This document shows, piece after piece, positions 22,021-33,327 of a stretch of DNA of 64,000 bases. The notes below the pieces were generated by a model. The model made no database searches and was not told where the DNA came from. It saw nothing but the letters and a program-made list of their open reading frames with translations. A program made the translations under genes and the position numbers. The stretch is taken from the NCBI RefSeq assembly GCF_900497805.2, contig NW_020954585.1:40431527-40495526 (forward strand), written 5' to 3'. Numbering within the stretch: position 1 is the stretch's first letter; the number at the start of each line of letters is the position of its first letter. The stretch comes from Vombatus ursinus (lineage: Eukaryota > Chordata > Mammalia > Diprotodontia > Vombatidae).

Positions 22021-22300
22021 TTGGTTGGTTCCATCAGTAGCCAACTATATCTAGGCCTAGGCTCCAGCCAAATTTTACTTCACTCCTTAGCCATGTTACC
22101 AGCTGCCATGCTGCACTTCAGACCATAAATCAAGCTCCGGCATTCAACTTTTTCATTCCTGTAACACTGGCCCTGGGATCCTGTTGCCCTAATTGTTAGT
22201 TGTCTCATTTGCCCACTACATCTAGGTCTGAGCTTCAGCCATACTTCACTTAACTTCTTGTCCATCTCTTTAGCCTCTACATTCATACCTCTTACCACCC
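22021..22300 (+). repeat. Degenerate direct repeat, about 178-bp spacing
   Basis: 22038-22100 (actatatctaggcctaggct, ccagccaaattttacttcac) recurs as 22216-22275 (actacatctaggtctgagct, tcagccatacttcactt). An old local duplication of unknown source. Confidence 0.6.
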
Positions 22301-22590
22301 CCCTCCCTAACCATAATCAAATCAATTCTGGCATTGCTACTTGAAATGGTTTGCCAATCTATTCCCTCGTGGAGAACTCACCATCTCTGTAACTCTGCAA
22401 AACCAAAATAGCCCTCCCTAGCCATCACTTCCCTATATGCGTTACTCCTCTCTCCCCATCAGAATGTAAACTGTTTGAACGTAGGGACTATTTTTGCTTT
22501 TGTAATTTGTATCCCTTTCATTTAGCATGATATTTAGCACATAGTAAGTGCTTAAGAATTTTTCATTTATTCATTCATTCATTCTTAAGG
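22301..22590 (+). repeat. L2-type 3' end with (ATTC)n tail
   Basis: tctccccatcagaatgtaaa, ctgtttgaacgtagggacta, atttagcacatagtaagtgc and a short ATTC run (22565-22585) form an L2 3' end. The upstream 130 bp is probably the same element. Confidence 0.75.
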
Positions 22591-23059
22591 AGGTTCCCTT
22601 CCCACTCTGACCCATAGGATCTGTCTGATGGATACTTGACAGATTAAAAATGTTGTAAAAAACTAGCAATCTCTGGGCTCTTACAGTTTTAGAAAAACTA
22701 GCTTGCCAGTATAAAGCAAATGAAAATACATTGTCTTTGAGCATTTCAGTAATTTGAAACAGATATGAAAGCACTTTTGGTTTTTAAGGATCAGGCCTTG
22801 AAGACAGAGGTGCCAATGTTGATAGGGCAGGACTGATAGGTTGGGGGAGGAGAGTAGGGAGGGATCCTCTGATCCAGAGTTTTCATTGCAGAATGTTTTG
22901 ACTCCTGCTGAGATTAGGGCTCTAAAGGAAGAGAATGGGAACAGAAATCAGGATGAGAATTGGGAACTGTCACTAGTACTAAGAGAGCCCCAGGTTTGCC
23001 CTATTACTATTCTACAAAGTGGTTGTAACGAGGGCAGGCTTCTACCAACCACGATTTTA
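22591..23059. other. Unassigned spacer
   Basis: A 95-codon plus frame starting at 22841 (MGEESREGSSDPEFSLQNVL at its start) has no recognised motif and runs into a SINE, so it is not supported as a gene. Confidence 0.4.
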
Positions 23060-23255
23060 GGAGGTTGGAAGAACTGCAGGAGTCCTAGATTTGGGGTCAA
23101 AAGATCTAAGTTCAAATCTTACCTCTGATGATTACTATCTATGTGACCTTGAACAAGTCATTTCATGTCTCTGAGTCTCAGTTTCTTCAACTATAAAATG
23201 AGGGGCTGGACAAGGTTCAACCTGAGATTCCTTCCAGTTCTAGATCTGTGAGTTT
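23060..23255 (+). repeat. MIR-type SINE
   Basis: ggggtcaaaagatctaagtt, gtgaccttgaacaagtcatt, gagattccttccagttctag. Confidence 0.8.
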
Positions 23256-23525
23256 TATAATAATAATAATAATGATAGCTAGCATGCATATAGCATTTTA
23301 AGGTTTGCAAAACAATTTACAAATACTGTCTTTATTCTTACAACAGCCTTGGGAGGTAAGTGCTATTATTATCTCAATTATACATGATAGGAAACTGAGG
23401 CAGACAGAGGTTAACTGACTTGCCCAGGTTCATACCATTAGTAAATGTGTGAAGCCAGATTTGAATTGAGTTCTTCCTGTTTGCAGGTCCAGCATTCTAT
23501 CTATTGTGTCACTTAGCTGGCTAGT
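23256..23525 (-). repeat. MIR-type SINE, inverted
   Basis: It starts with AAT repeats, then tttaaggtttgcaaaacaat, aggaaactgaggcagacaga, gttaactgacttgcccaggt and tctattgtgtcacttagctg. With the preceding element it forms a head-to-head MIR pair. Confidence 0.85.
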
Positions 23526-25299
23526 CTATGAGTCTATTTAAATAACAGTCTAGTGACTCATTAAAGCAATTGATAGTGAGGGTGTGGTCTAATGGAAGCA
23601 ACTTGGAGATTGTTCTGATTGCAGAGTTCCATTGCCTTGGGAAGTTCACAAAAGATTTGCTTTGACAAAGCCAGTTAAATCAGTTAGAGGCCCCAGAGAG
23701 GGGCTTTTTTTGTTTCTTTTAGAAGGCAAAGATGGGAAGTTCCACATATCTGGACCCATAAAGATGAATTCCCTCTGTAGCTAGTTGTCAGTAAGGGAAG
23801 GGGTAAACATCCTAAAAGAGATAGGTTTGGTGAATTGTTCCCCCAACTTTACTACCTATGACCAGTCTGTGTCAGAAGCAATTAGATCCTGTATTCTGAC
23901 TGAAACCAAACTTAAATAACCTCAGACCATGCCCAGGTCACACAACCACATGGTTGAGCAGACCACCTCATGATTTTTGAGTAGGAGATGGGGAGAGTCC
24001 CAGTGGTTATCTAGTAAAATATGGCAGTCCACACAAATAGGTACTCTGAGAATGATGGGAGGAGGTATTGCTGGGAGGTGGCCTATGATATCTATTCCCA
24101 TCAGGAGCTTTGGGTGTGATTCTTGAAATATAAGAACATAAAGAAGATGATTAATTGTTAGACTATGGGTATATTAATAAAACACAATATCTGTGATTGG
24201 GGTAGCAAAGTTCAAATTCAGGATATCCCTCAAAGCTTCTACTCCACCCAAGTCTTTGTACCTAGAATTGAGAGATTCTTGGGAAGACTTCTCTTACGGC
24301 AAAGTTTACTTGATTCTTAGACCATTGTAATTATAGGACCAAAAAGGGACTATAAGCCATAGTGGCTTGGAAATGGAAGGGAGTGTTAAATATATAAGGG
24401 CTGAGTGAGAATACGGTTATCAATTTCACCAAAGACTCTTTCTCTATTTCTGTGCCCTATAAAACAGATGACCTAAGACCATATCAAACTTTGTCCAGAG
24501 CTGCTCATCAGATAATACAAGAAGGTCTCCCAAATAAGATGGGGAGAGTGCAGGAGGCTTCCATTGTTAAATAGAAATGGTATATGTAAGATCATGCTTC
24601 CCCAAGCTCCTTTCATGAATAGTGTATGATTTTGCTGGAGGCTGAGACCCTCAGTGGCAGCCCCAATGTTTTGACTCCTTCACTAACCCAATGTACCCAT
24701 ACCTATGAAGTCTTGACTCTCAACAAATGCCATTTCACTTGGTTCACAATGACTGTGCCCACTCTGATAGAAGTATGTGCAATTGTACCTTGGCGTCTAT
24801 TAATCAGATAGTAGGGATTTTTTTTTTCTGGGAGATAAATAAACCTTAAGTTGTCTCTGTGCATCCCATCTATGCTTCCCTTGAGATATGCGGGTTTGAG
24901 AAGTCCTCTCATTAAACTGAGGTGTGAGGCACTTGGCTGGCCTATAAAAGAGTCTTGAGGGACATGGTGGATAAGATCTAAATCTATACTGATTCCTGGA
25001 GGGTGGAGGGCATGGGTCTGGAGCTTGGAAAGAATAGAGCTAGATAATCAAAGATTCTCCCCTTTAGGGTTAGGACTAATGGAGGAATTTTTCTGAGGTC
25101 TCCTACTACATACAACTGTTTGTGGCACATGTTAGTACTCCTCAGAGATATCATATACCCTTTGCTAAACTGAATAATTAGGTCATGTGGCCAATAATAT
25201 GGAAGACTAGACATTTTCTCTAATCCTTATGGCCTCTCAAACCTCTCTACAGTAAGAATTATGCATCAGAGATAAAGCAATTTCAGCTAGACCATTCCG
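23526..25299. other. Long unassigned block
   Basis: About 1.8 kb with no family I recognise. Minus-strand frames at 25214-24984 (MSSLPYYWPHDLIIQFSKGY at the start) and 24912-24703 look protein-like in composition and might be one diverged element, possibly transposon-derived, but nothing is diagnostic. Confidence 0.35.
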
Positions 25300-26357
25300 T
25301 GGTCTAGGGCACCAATAACTAACAAGGTAACAATACAACAAACTGACATCAGAGAAGACCAATCCCTAGCCCCTAATGCTCACTTAGCATTCTATTCTCC
25401 ACTGTCCACCATGTGCTGAGCTGTACAAGTTGACCCTTGGGTTTGCAACAGAACTCAGCTCTACACCTCTCTCTTCACCCCCCAGAGCCATGGGAATCTA
25501 AAAGGATGGAGATTGCTTAGTGTGAGACAGCAACATGGTAGCATTGTGTGCTGCAACATAGCTCAGTCAGAAAATCAAGGAACAGATAGAACTGAGGCAA
25601 AACACATAGATGTGACTTTGTGGCACTAAACCTGGGGGAAAGAACCCATCATACAGCTAAGGCAAGTTCTGTCTCTCCTTCCCCTCCCCCGAAGTAACTT
25701 GGGGAAGGTACAGAGGCTAGTGAACTGTAAATTGTCTAGCATGGGAAGAGGTTAAGATAGTTTTGAGGTTTGGCTCCCAGGGAAACCTCATTTAAAAGGG
25801 AAGGAGTAAGAAAGTGAACAATGGGAGACTATAAGAGAAAAAAAGAGCAATGTAAATTATCACAATTTTCTGGATGAAGAAAGACCTTGAGCATAGCCAT
25901 ATAAACCAGCAGGGAAGGTATTAATAACAGGAGGGAATATAGCATCTATATCAGGTAGAAGTGTCAGGACACGTATGAATAAATATTGTAAGACAAAGGA
26001 AAACGAGTCAACACTTAATGAGACAGAGGATCCTATGGATTTCTAAGAAAGCATGGAGCTATCGCAGGATATTACTAAGAGGCTTAAAAGAAAAAAAGAC
26101 TTGTGAAAGCAGAATTTATGGTTTGAACAGTAGAAATAACTGACAGAATAAAAAAAAATCTCAAATCCTTGGTGGCAAATCTCACCAAAGAACAATGGAG
26201 AGAATTACTGATTGGGAATACAAATACACAAAAGTGGAGGACAATCTGGAAGAAGAGAAGCAAAAAATAAAACATTATATTGAAAACATGATTTCCATAT
26301 AAGCAAAATATATTGATCTTGAAGATGATGAGAAAAATGATTATTAAATAACCAATT
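25300..26357 (+). mobile_element. L1/HAL1 5' part with start of ORF1, left half of a split element
   Basis: From about 25770 the sequence is A/G-rich as in L1 5' regions. 26060-26350 reads as an ORF1 coiled-coil segment (LTKEQWREL, then shifted frames). It ends at DLEDDEKN, just before the RRM-like core that resumes at 28801. The 5' extent (25300-25770) is uncertain. Confidence 0.5.
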
Positions 26358-26532
26358 GTTGGGAGAGCCAGGTTTTTTTTTTCTCCCCTTCCTAGATCTT
26401 CATTGTCTACTAGGTTGAGCCAGCACCTGAAGGACATTGTTGTTGGGAGAGATTGCCAAAATCCCTAGGGTACATGCCTTTCAATCCTGGGTGGGAGATC
26501 CCACCCAACTAGAGAACCTTAAAAAGAATTTG

Positions 26533-27735
26533 GTTGTTGTTCTTTCTTCTCTAAGAGGATGAAAATGACATCACTGTGCTAGAGTCAAGTTATGATGTGT
26601 CCTACTGTGGCTGGAATGCTCTACCACAGGTTGGCCCAAATAACGCATGTGAACATTTGGGGTGGATTTTGTGCATCTTGTGTTTCTTTTGAACTACTTC
26701 AATTCTGTTGTGCTCATAGAGCAGAGCACCTTCTCTGATGAGGGTGTGGATTGCTGGCTGGTCATATGCCAGTGACTCCCATGTCACACAATCAATTCCA
26801 AAGTTCTTAAGACAGACCTTGAGAGTGTCTTTGTATTGCTTCTTCTGACCACCATGTGAGCACTTGCCCTATGTGAGTTCTCCACAAAATAGTCTTTTTG
26901 GCAAGAGTGCATTTGGCATTTAAACAATGTGGCCAGCCCATCAGAGTGTTGTTCTCTGCAGCAGAGTTTGAATGGTTGGCAGTTTAGTTCAAGAGACAAC
27001 CTCAGTGTCTGGTATCTTATCCTTCCAGGTGATCTTCAGAATCTTCCTAAGACAATTCAAATGCAAGTGATTCAGTTACTTGGCATGGCGCTGGTATACT
27101 GTCCAGGTTTCACAGGCATACAGCAATGAGGTCAGCACAATAGCTCTTCAGTTTGGTAGTCAGTCTAATACCTCTTCTCTCCCACACTTTTCTTTGGAGT
27201 CTCCCAAACACTGAGTTAGCTCTGATAATGCATGTGTCAACCTCATTATCAATGTGTACATCACTAGAAAGTATACTGTCAAGGTAAGTGAATTTATCCA
27301 CAGCATTCAAAACTTCTCCATTTGCTGTAACCAATGGTTCCACACATGGGTGGTGTGGTGCTGGCTGATAGAGTATCTGTGTTTTCTTGATGTTAATTAT
27401 TAGGCCAAATTAGTACAAGCAGCAGAGAAACAATCCATGCTTTGTTGCATCTCAACTTCAGAGGCTGCATTAAGTGCACCTGTGAACAAAAAATCATGCA
27501 CCAACACTCCCTCCACTTTGGTCTGGGCTTGTAGCCTTTTCAAGTTGAAGAATTTACCATCAGTGTGGTAGCTGACCTTCATGCCATGTTTGTCCTCATT
27601 GAAGGTGTTTGACAACATGGCTGAAAACACCATGCTAAAAAGCATAGGAACAAGCACACAGCTTTGTTTCACTGCATTGGTGACTTAGCACAAAGAATTT
27701 GATCTAATGTGAATTCTGCCCAATTGTGTTCTACT
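26533..27735 (-). mobile_element. RTE LINE, 5'-truncated, C-terminal half
   Basis: Minus strand. 27672-27400 gives the RT segment VKQ-like MKQSCVLVPMLFSMVFSAML, and EVEMQQSMDCFSAACTNLA. 27343-27110 gives FTYLDSILSSDVHIDNEVDT and FGRLQRKVWERRGIRLTTKL. 26999-26784 holds the RWSGHV-equivalent region, much decayed. 26787-26602 has MTWESLAYDQPAIHTLIREG, ending in a finger-like FGPTCGRAF. The 3' UTR (26600-26533) carries the reverse of gatgtcatttt...ctct and an ACAAC tail. The frames are separated by shifts and stops. It is the probable mobiliser family of the Mar1 SINEs nearby. Confidence 0.92.
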
Positions 27736-27771
27736 TGGTTAGGTCTGAGCAGAGGTGGACCCTCTTTTGTC

Positions 27772-28080
27772 TTTGTGTGTGGTTTGTCCTTCATTCTCAA
27801 AGGTTACCAGGACATCAGGGAGATGATAACGTGACATGACATGACTTTGATTTGAGTGAGGGAGGGCTGTACAAAGTCACCAGCCTCACTTTTTCCTCTG
27901 GAATCATCTGGATCCAGTGGCCAGATATCTATCAGGATGACTGGAGATGGCCCAGGATGCAGTGGGAGACCTTGGCTCTTTTAAGCTAAGGTCTTTTCAG
28001 GTTCTCACTTTGAGTGAGGCATTGCCCATTCAGTGAATAGGCCTCTTTAAGAAACGAGTCAAGGGATGGCCCTTTTAATA
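27772..28080 (-). mobile_element. Mar1-type SINE (RTE-associated)
   Basis: Reading minus, it ends in ...tttgagaatgaaggacaaac, the same 3' end as the RTE LINE. Plus-strand landmarks are gtttgtccttcattctcaaa, gggctgtacaaagtcaccag, ctggatccagtggccaga and gatggcccaggatgcagtgg. It lies just upstream (minus sense) of the RTE fragment's truncated end. Confidence 0.8.
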
Positions 28081-28204
28081 AAAAAAAAAATCAAATTGAG
28101 AGGGGAAGACCCTCAGGGTTGTTGGCCAAAAGAGAAATAGTTACTATTTACATTCTTTCTGAGCCAGGAGTGCCCAAAAAATAACGATTAAGTGGTGCTT
28201 GGTC

Positions 28205-28378
28205 AGGGACCAAATTTTTGGGGGGGGGGGGCTAGGCAATGGGGTTAAGTGACTTGCCTGGGGTCACACAGCTAGTAAGTGTTATGTGTCTGAGGCTGGA
28301 TTTGAACTCAGGTCCTCCTGAATCCAGGGCCAGTACTCTAACCACTGTGCCACCTAGCTGCCCCAGAAGGGACCAAAT
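28205..28378 (-). mobile_element. Marsupial tRNA-type SINE with 11-bp target duplication
   Basis: agggaccaaat at 28205-28215 and 28368-28378 flank the element. Reversed landmarks: aggcaatggggttaagtgac, acacagctagtaagtgttat, gatttgaactcaggtcctcc, gccacctagctgcccc. Very well preserved, so among the youngest insertions in the window. Confidence 0.93.
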
Positions 28379-28800
28379 GTTGTCCAATCCTTGAGATCCA
28401 GAGTGAATTGAGTTTAAGGCTTGGTCTTTGAGAAAGAAATCTAGCCAGTAAACCCCGAGTTAACTAGATAGTTTTTGGCATCAAAATTTAAGCCCTAGGC
28501 AGGGGGACTCTGGATTAGAGATAAGTCTCTTTGTCCTAGTCTGAGTGATCAGAGTCACTGTCCTTTAGCCTTTCATTAGAATAAGCCTGCCTCTCACTAT
28601 AATGTTCATTCTTCTCATTAATTGTTAACCAATTAGAGTAGATTGCCACCCTCGGAACACCCACTCTTCCAAGGGCATGTAAGTGTTGACTGGATTCCGT
28701 GAGGGGTCTTTGATCTTTTTATTATTACTTGCTAGCATGATTAATAAAATAATTAATTACCTAGAAACCATATCTCTCAAACTTTTTATACATCACAACA

Positions 28801-29261
28801 GATACATAGAGACAGCTTAAAGATTATTGGTCTTCCAGAAGAAAACAGTCAATCAAAAAACCTATATACTACAATGCAAGAAATAACACAAGAAAACTGC
28901 CTTGAACTACTGAACCCAGAAAACAAAGTACCAATTGAAAGAATCCACAGATTATCTCCAAAAGAAAAAAAAAGACCTATGCTGCAAACTCTATTCCACT
29001 CAGAAACAACAAATTCCATAGGTGACCAGGACAAATACATTCAAAAATAAAGAAAGGGAGATTTGAATAATAAAACTTCTGCACTCACCAGAAACTAAAG
29101 GAAAACACAGAATAACGTAGTTCAGAAGAGAAAAGGAGCTCACAATACAACCCAAGGTGATCTGCATACCTGAGCTTAACCATTCATGTTTTCATGGATG
29201 TTCAAAAAAAAAAAAGCATCAGAAACATTCCTAGAAAGAAAACCAAACCCATAGAAGAAAT
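28801..29261 (+). mobile_element. L1/HAL1 ORF1 core, right half of a split element
   Basis: The plus frame reads SLKIIGLPEENSQSKNLYTT, MQEITQENCLELLNPENK and VPIERIHRLSPKE, the RRM-like centre of L1 ORF1p, in order with the coiled-coil part that ends before 26358. The C-terminal domain is decayed. It ends at the Mar1 target site (atagaagaaat). Confidence 0.75.
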
Positions 29262-29830
29262 GGGTTGCTGTTGGTTGTCATTTGTTTTAGAAGAGGATCA
29301 ATGACATTGTGGGTGATGACTTGCATATGAGTTGGATTTAAGTGAGGCAGAGTTGCACAAAGTCTTCAGCCTCACTCTCTCTTTCAGAGTCATCAAAGTC
29401 CAGTGGCAGGACAAGAGTCAAGATGACTTGGGATAGCCTGGGATGCAATGGATGACCTTGGTGTCTTTGATGTCTGTCCAAGCTCTAAATACCTCACAGC
29501 TCCTACTTTAGCTGTCTTCATGACTGTTGGAAGAAATTGTTCTCATCTACTCAATCTGCGGGGGAAGTTTTCCATGCAGCTTTCCCCTAACTCACTGATG
29601 GATTTGAGGCCTGTTGGTTACCCTCAACCTGGTTTAGCCTGTCTACCAGATGGTTTTACCAGGGTGTGACCCCTACCCTTGCTACTGCTTCTTGGAGCCA
29701 CAGGTGAGACTTGGGTAAGAGGTGGACACCAAAGACGGATGAGCATCCATGAATGGAGCTTGGCAAGCCCTCCCACCACAGGTGCTAGTCCTCCTTGAAC
29801 CTCCCCCCCCACACCCCAAATAGCAGAAAT
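29251..29830 (-). mobile_element. Mar1-type SINE with target duplication
   Basis: atagaagaaat (29251-29261) and atagcagaaat (29820-29830) flank it. Plus-strand landmarks: gttggttgtcatttgtttta, gttgcacaaagtcttcagcc, aaagtccagtggcaggacaa, ggatgaccttggtgtctttg. In its own sense (minus) the 3' end carries gtcattgatcctcttct and an ACAACC-rich tail, again like the RTE 3' end. Confidence 0.88.
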
Positions 29831-30900
29831 ATAAATATAAGAAACAGAAGAAGAGAAATAAGCAGAAATATAAGAAAAGTAGACAAATACAACAACCAAG
29901 GATAACAACAACAACATAACAATTGAGAGCCCTTTAAGAGATTTCTTTCTAAATTCATAGAAAGGAGACAAGAGTAACAGCAGAAGTCAAATAGCAGTGG
30001 ATGTGGAGAAAAGGTCTGAAACGTGGGCTTAACTTTACAATATTGTCTACAGGTGAATTAAAGTATTTTGTGAAACTAAATTACAGAATAAGAGGGTGTA
30101 TAAAAGTGGGGAGGAGAAAAATAAAATAGAGGGGAACATTTGTTGTATCCTAATCAAGTCAGGCTAACAATGAAGAGAAAATAACTCCTGTTATTTTCAG
30201 GAAGAAGAGAGCCTACAGGAGAATGAAAGAGAAGGCAAAGGGAAGGATTGAAAAAGAGGGAAAGAAATGAGGAGATCTTGTTTTAGTAGTGGGAGGGGGT
30301 ACAACTGATGAACCATAAGAGAAGAGAGATTGTTATAAACAGATGTTGGGGCTTACAATGGGTATGATCTGCAGAGATTTTCTATTTACAGCAACTACTC
30401 ATCCCGACTCAGGAGAAGAGGAATCAGTGCTTCTGGACAAAAGTGACACTGAAAAGACTGGGAAGGCATAGACTCAGAGAGGAGATTTCAAGACAAATGG
30501 GGAAAATGACCATGGTGAAGGCAAAAGTTAATAATGAACTGCACAATCAGATACATAGTAAAATTCTTACCAGGGGGCAATATCCTTTCTATCAGTTGTA
30601 GGGATTAGTATTTCCAAGAATAAGGTACAACAGAAAGTGGGAGCTGGGGACAATATCTATAAGGCAATAACATAGAAACTGTTTAGAAGAAGTAACTCAA
30701 AATAGCTACCTTAGAAACTTTAATTCCATGAGGAATATAGAGAAGAAAGAAGGATTAAATAAGTATAAGGACCATGAGCCAAAGAATAAAAAGTCTAGAA
30801 CAGGCAAATGGAAAATAAATAATGATGAAAATGAAGGAAAGAAATTATTTTTAGAAAAAGATACAGAAAATGAAATAAAAAACTAATCAACTGAATAATC
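29831..30900. other. Purine-rich unassigned DNA, maybe the rest of the split L1/HAL1
   Basis: A/G-rich sequence directly after the Mar1 site, without a clear ORF. It could be the 3' part of the HAL1/L1 fragment, but I do not see the L1 3' UTR words. Confidence 0.35.
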
Positions 30901-32319
30901 AGGTTTATGTCCTTAAAAGAAATTGGGGAGTTTGTCTATTATCAATCTGAGCATGGTGGCCATGATACTATGTTGTAGGCAGCAACATATGATTCCCTCA
31001 ACTGAGAACAAGGTGGCTACTTTTATTCACTGACACTACTCATGCCAATTGGAGCATCAACCTTTGAAAGATTGACATATTATTATCTCATGTGGTTCTT
31101 GACATGTCTCTGATTGGAAAATTAATTATATTGCCCTCTTCTCCAACCTCAGCTCAAGAGGTTTGCCTTTATGACAACTGATACTTATTCAGCATATAGC
31201 ATTGACCTTATACTTAGGGCACTTACAGATCATGTAAAATTCAGAAGAAATGTTGTATCTCCCAGGGCTAAGTATCTAGCCTGAAGTTTGACTTTTTTTT
31301 GGCTCCTGTACTTCTTGCAAAGCACAAAAAAAATAGTATAATGGTGCCCTTTTCCTGCTTCTTCCCTCTTTACCCCACCTTCTCCCCAAAGGTGGGTTCT
31401 GAGAATAAACATGACTTGCTCAGCTATCCTGTATGGGAAGTTTTATATTCCTATATTACAGTCACTCCAATATTATATTGTATGTAAATATTAGGTTGGA
31501 GTTTTGAAAAAAAGCTGAAGACAGCTTAAGTCAGATAAGAAACATTAAATATAATCCCATTTTCTACATTAAAAACTAATTTTCAGAGCAGTAATTTGTA
31601 GGAGGCAAATAATCAGATTATTTCCTTTATCTCTAAGTGTTTCCCAGATGGAAAAGCACCTATAATAGTATATAATGCAGTATGACTTGGATGCACATCA
31701 AAACCATTAGCTTACTTTAAAAGCTCTCATTGGAAAGATGATAACCAGAGTAAAGATCATAGCCACCCTCTGAAGTTGAATTTTAACAAGGTAAACGGAA
31801 ATAAATGAAAACCAGCTGCATATTTCAGGCTTGCCAATCACACGTGTCTGATAACTTGGGATCCTTTGTAGAAACTCAGGCGATGGCTTAGCAACCATCC
31901 AAGGCTGAGCAGGAAGGGCATGAAATAAGAAGTCTGAGCCATGGGAGAGGGGGCTAGAAGAGGTAGGGGTTAAGGGGAAGGTAGGAGTAGGGAATTACTT
32001 CTCTGTTGGTTCTACTTTAGCCATAGGGATCCTTCCCCATTATGAGAAGAAATGTTTTGGAATGCAGAGACAGTTGTTTAGATACAGACACTGTCATTAA
32101 CCGTCTTTCTTGTCCTGCTGAATTTTCTCAGATTTGATAGCACCTATAATCTTTACCTGTTGTGAAGGCTGTGGTTCAGCTCCTTCCCTTCATTTATTTT
32201 ACTAAATGAGTGTTCCAGCATGATGTGAATAGATACGGTTCACCAATCCCTAGCCAGATGCTAGAGACAGCTTATATCGAGTGAAAAGAATGATTGACAA
32301 GGGATCAGTTTGTGATCAG
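30901..32319. other. Unassigned block
   Basis: No transposon words and no frame over about 63 codons. Candidate unique sequence. Confidence 0.4.
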
Positions 32320-32876
32320 TTGGTCAGTCAATCAGTGAACAAGCATTTGTGAAGTGTATATGATGTGCTAGGCACCATGTTATACACTGGGAACAGCCTT
32401 GGTTCTGTCACTTATTAGTTGCTTAACCTTGTGCAAGTCTTATCACATCTCTAGCCTCAGTTTCTACATCTGTAAACTGAGGATAGTGTTACTGTTCTAC
32501 TTACCTTTCAGGCTTGTTATAAGGAGCAAATAAAGAAACATCAGTAAAGAGCACTGTCAACTATGAAACACTATAAAAACTGATGATGATGATGATGATG
32601 ATAATGGTAACCTCTATGGGAACTCAGTTTTTTATGAAGATCAAATGGGGACATATCTGTAAAACATGTTTAAAGCTGTAAAATGTTATGGAAATGTCAG
32701 GTTTCATTATCATTGCTAATTAAGTTAAAAATAATCACTTTGTGTACCTCTGTTTCCTCCCCTGTAAAACAGAGATAACATTACTTACTCTGCTAACTTC
32801 ACAGATTTGTGGTGAGAATTAAATGAGAAAATGCGTGAAAGCACTTCGTAAATTGTAAAGTGCAATTATTGATGAA
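32320..32876 (+). repeat. MIR-like 3' halves in series with a (GAT)n run
   Basis: 32320-32395 is an antisense L2 end. 32396-32579 is a MIR core and 3' half (agtctatcacatct-like core, cctcagtttctacatctgta). 32580-32603 is a GAT microsatellite. 32604-32715 and 32735-32876 are two further MIR 3'-half-like segments (tttcctcccctgtaaaacag, gaaagcacttcgtaaattgt). Confidence 0.65.
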
Positions 32877-33104
32877 CATATATACATATAATCTCATGCA
32901 TGTTTATATGTGCACATTATATATGCAAACCCATGCAGATTTGGACCAAACACACAAACATATACACATGCATGTACACATGCATATACATGTAGTACAC
33001 ACATAATATGCATACATACAGGTGTACATTTACACATATGTATACATGTAATATAGTATGTGTATATACACATTTACATTTATATACATATACATATGCA
33101 TATA
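32877..33104. repeat. CATA/CATG cryptic simple repeat
   Basis: About 230 bp of irregular catatacatgca-type sequence. It resumes at 33328-33368 after the SINE, so the SINE landed inside it. Confidence 0.9.
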
Positions 33105-33327
33105 TTGTTGCCCTGGAGTTAGGAGGACATAAGTTCAAATCCAACCTCAGACATTTACTAACTGTGTGACCCTGGGCAAGTCACTTAATCCTGTTTGCCT
33201 CAGTTTCCTCACCTGTAAAATGAGGTGGAGAAGGAAATGGCAAACCACCTCAGTATCTTTGCCAAGAAAACCCCAAATGAGGTTGCAAAGAATCATATGT
33301 GATTGAACTGACTTGACAACAGTAGCA
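33105..33327 (+). mobile_element. tRNA-type SINE with RTE-like tail
   Basis: gttgccctggagttaggagg, gtgtgaccctgggcaagtca, ggagaaggaaatggcaaacc, tttgccaagaaaaccccaaa and a degenerate gattgaactgacttgacaac tail. The head is shortened. Confidence 0.88.

Larger units (their letters stand above)
26358..28800 (+). mobile_element. Possible solo LTR carrying nested insertions
   Basis: The sequence separating the two ORF1 halves is not L1. It starts tgttgggagagcc and ends catcacaaca, so its ends are the short inverted pair TGTTG/CAACA expected of an LTR, and an aataaa-like signal lies near the right end (28742). Without the nested RTE, Mar1 and SINE it would be about 700 bp, a plausible LTR length. No internal retroviral region is seen. 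A clear 5-bp target duplication is not visible, so the call is tentative. It looks like an old fossil, older than the elements inside it. Confidence 0.35.
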
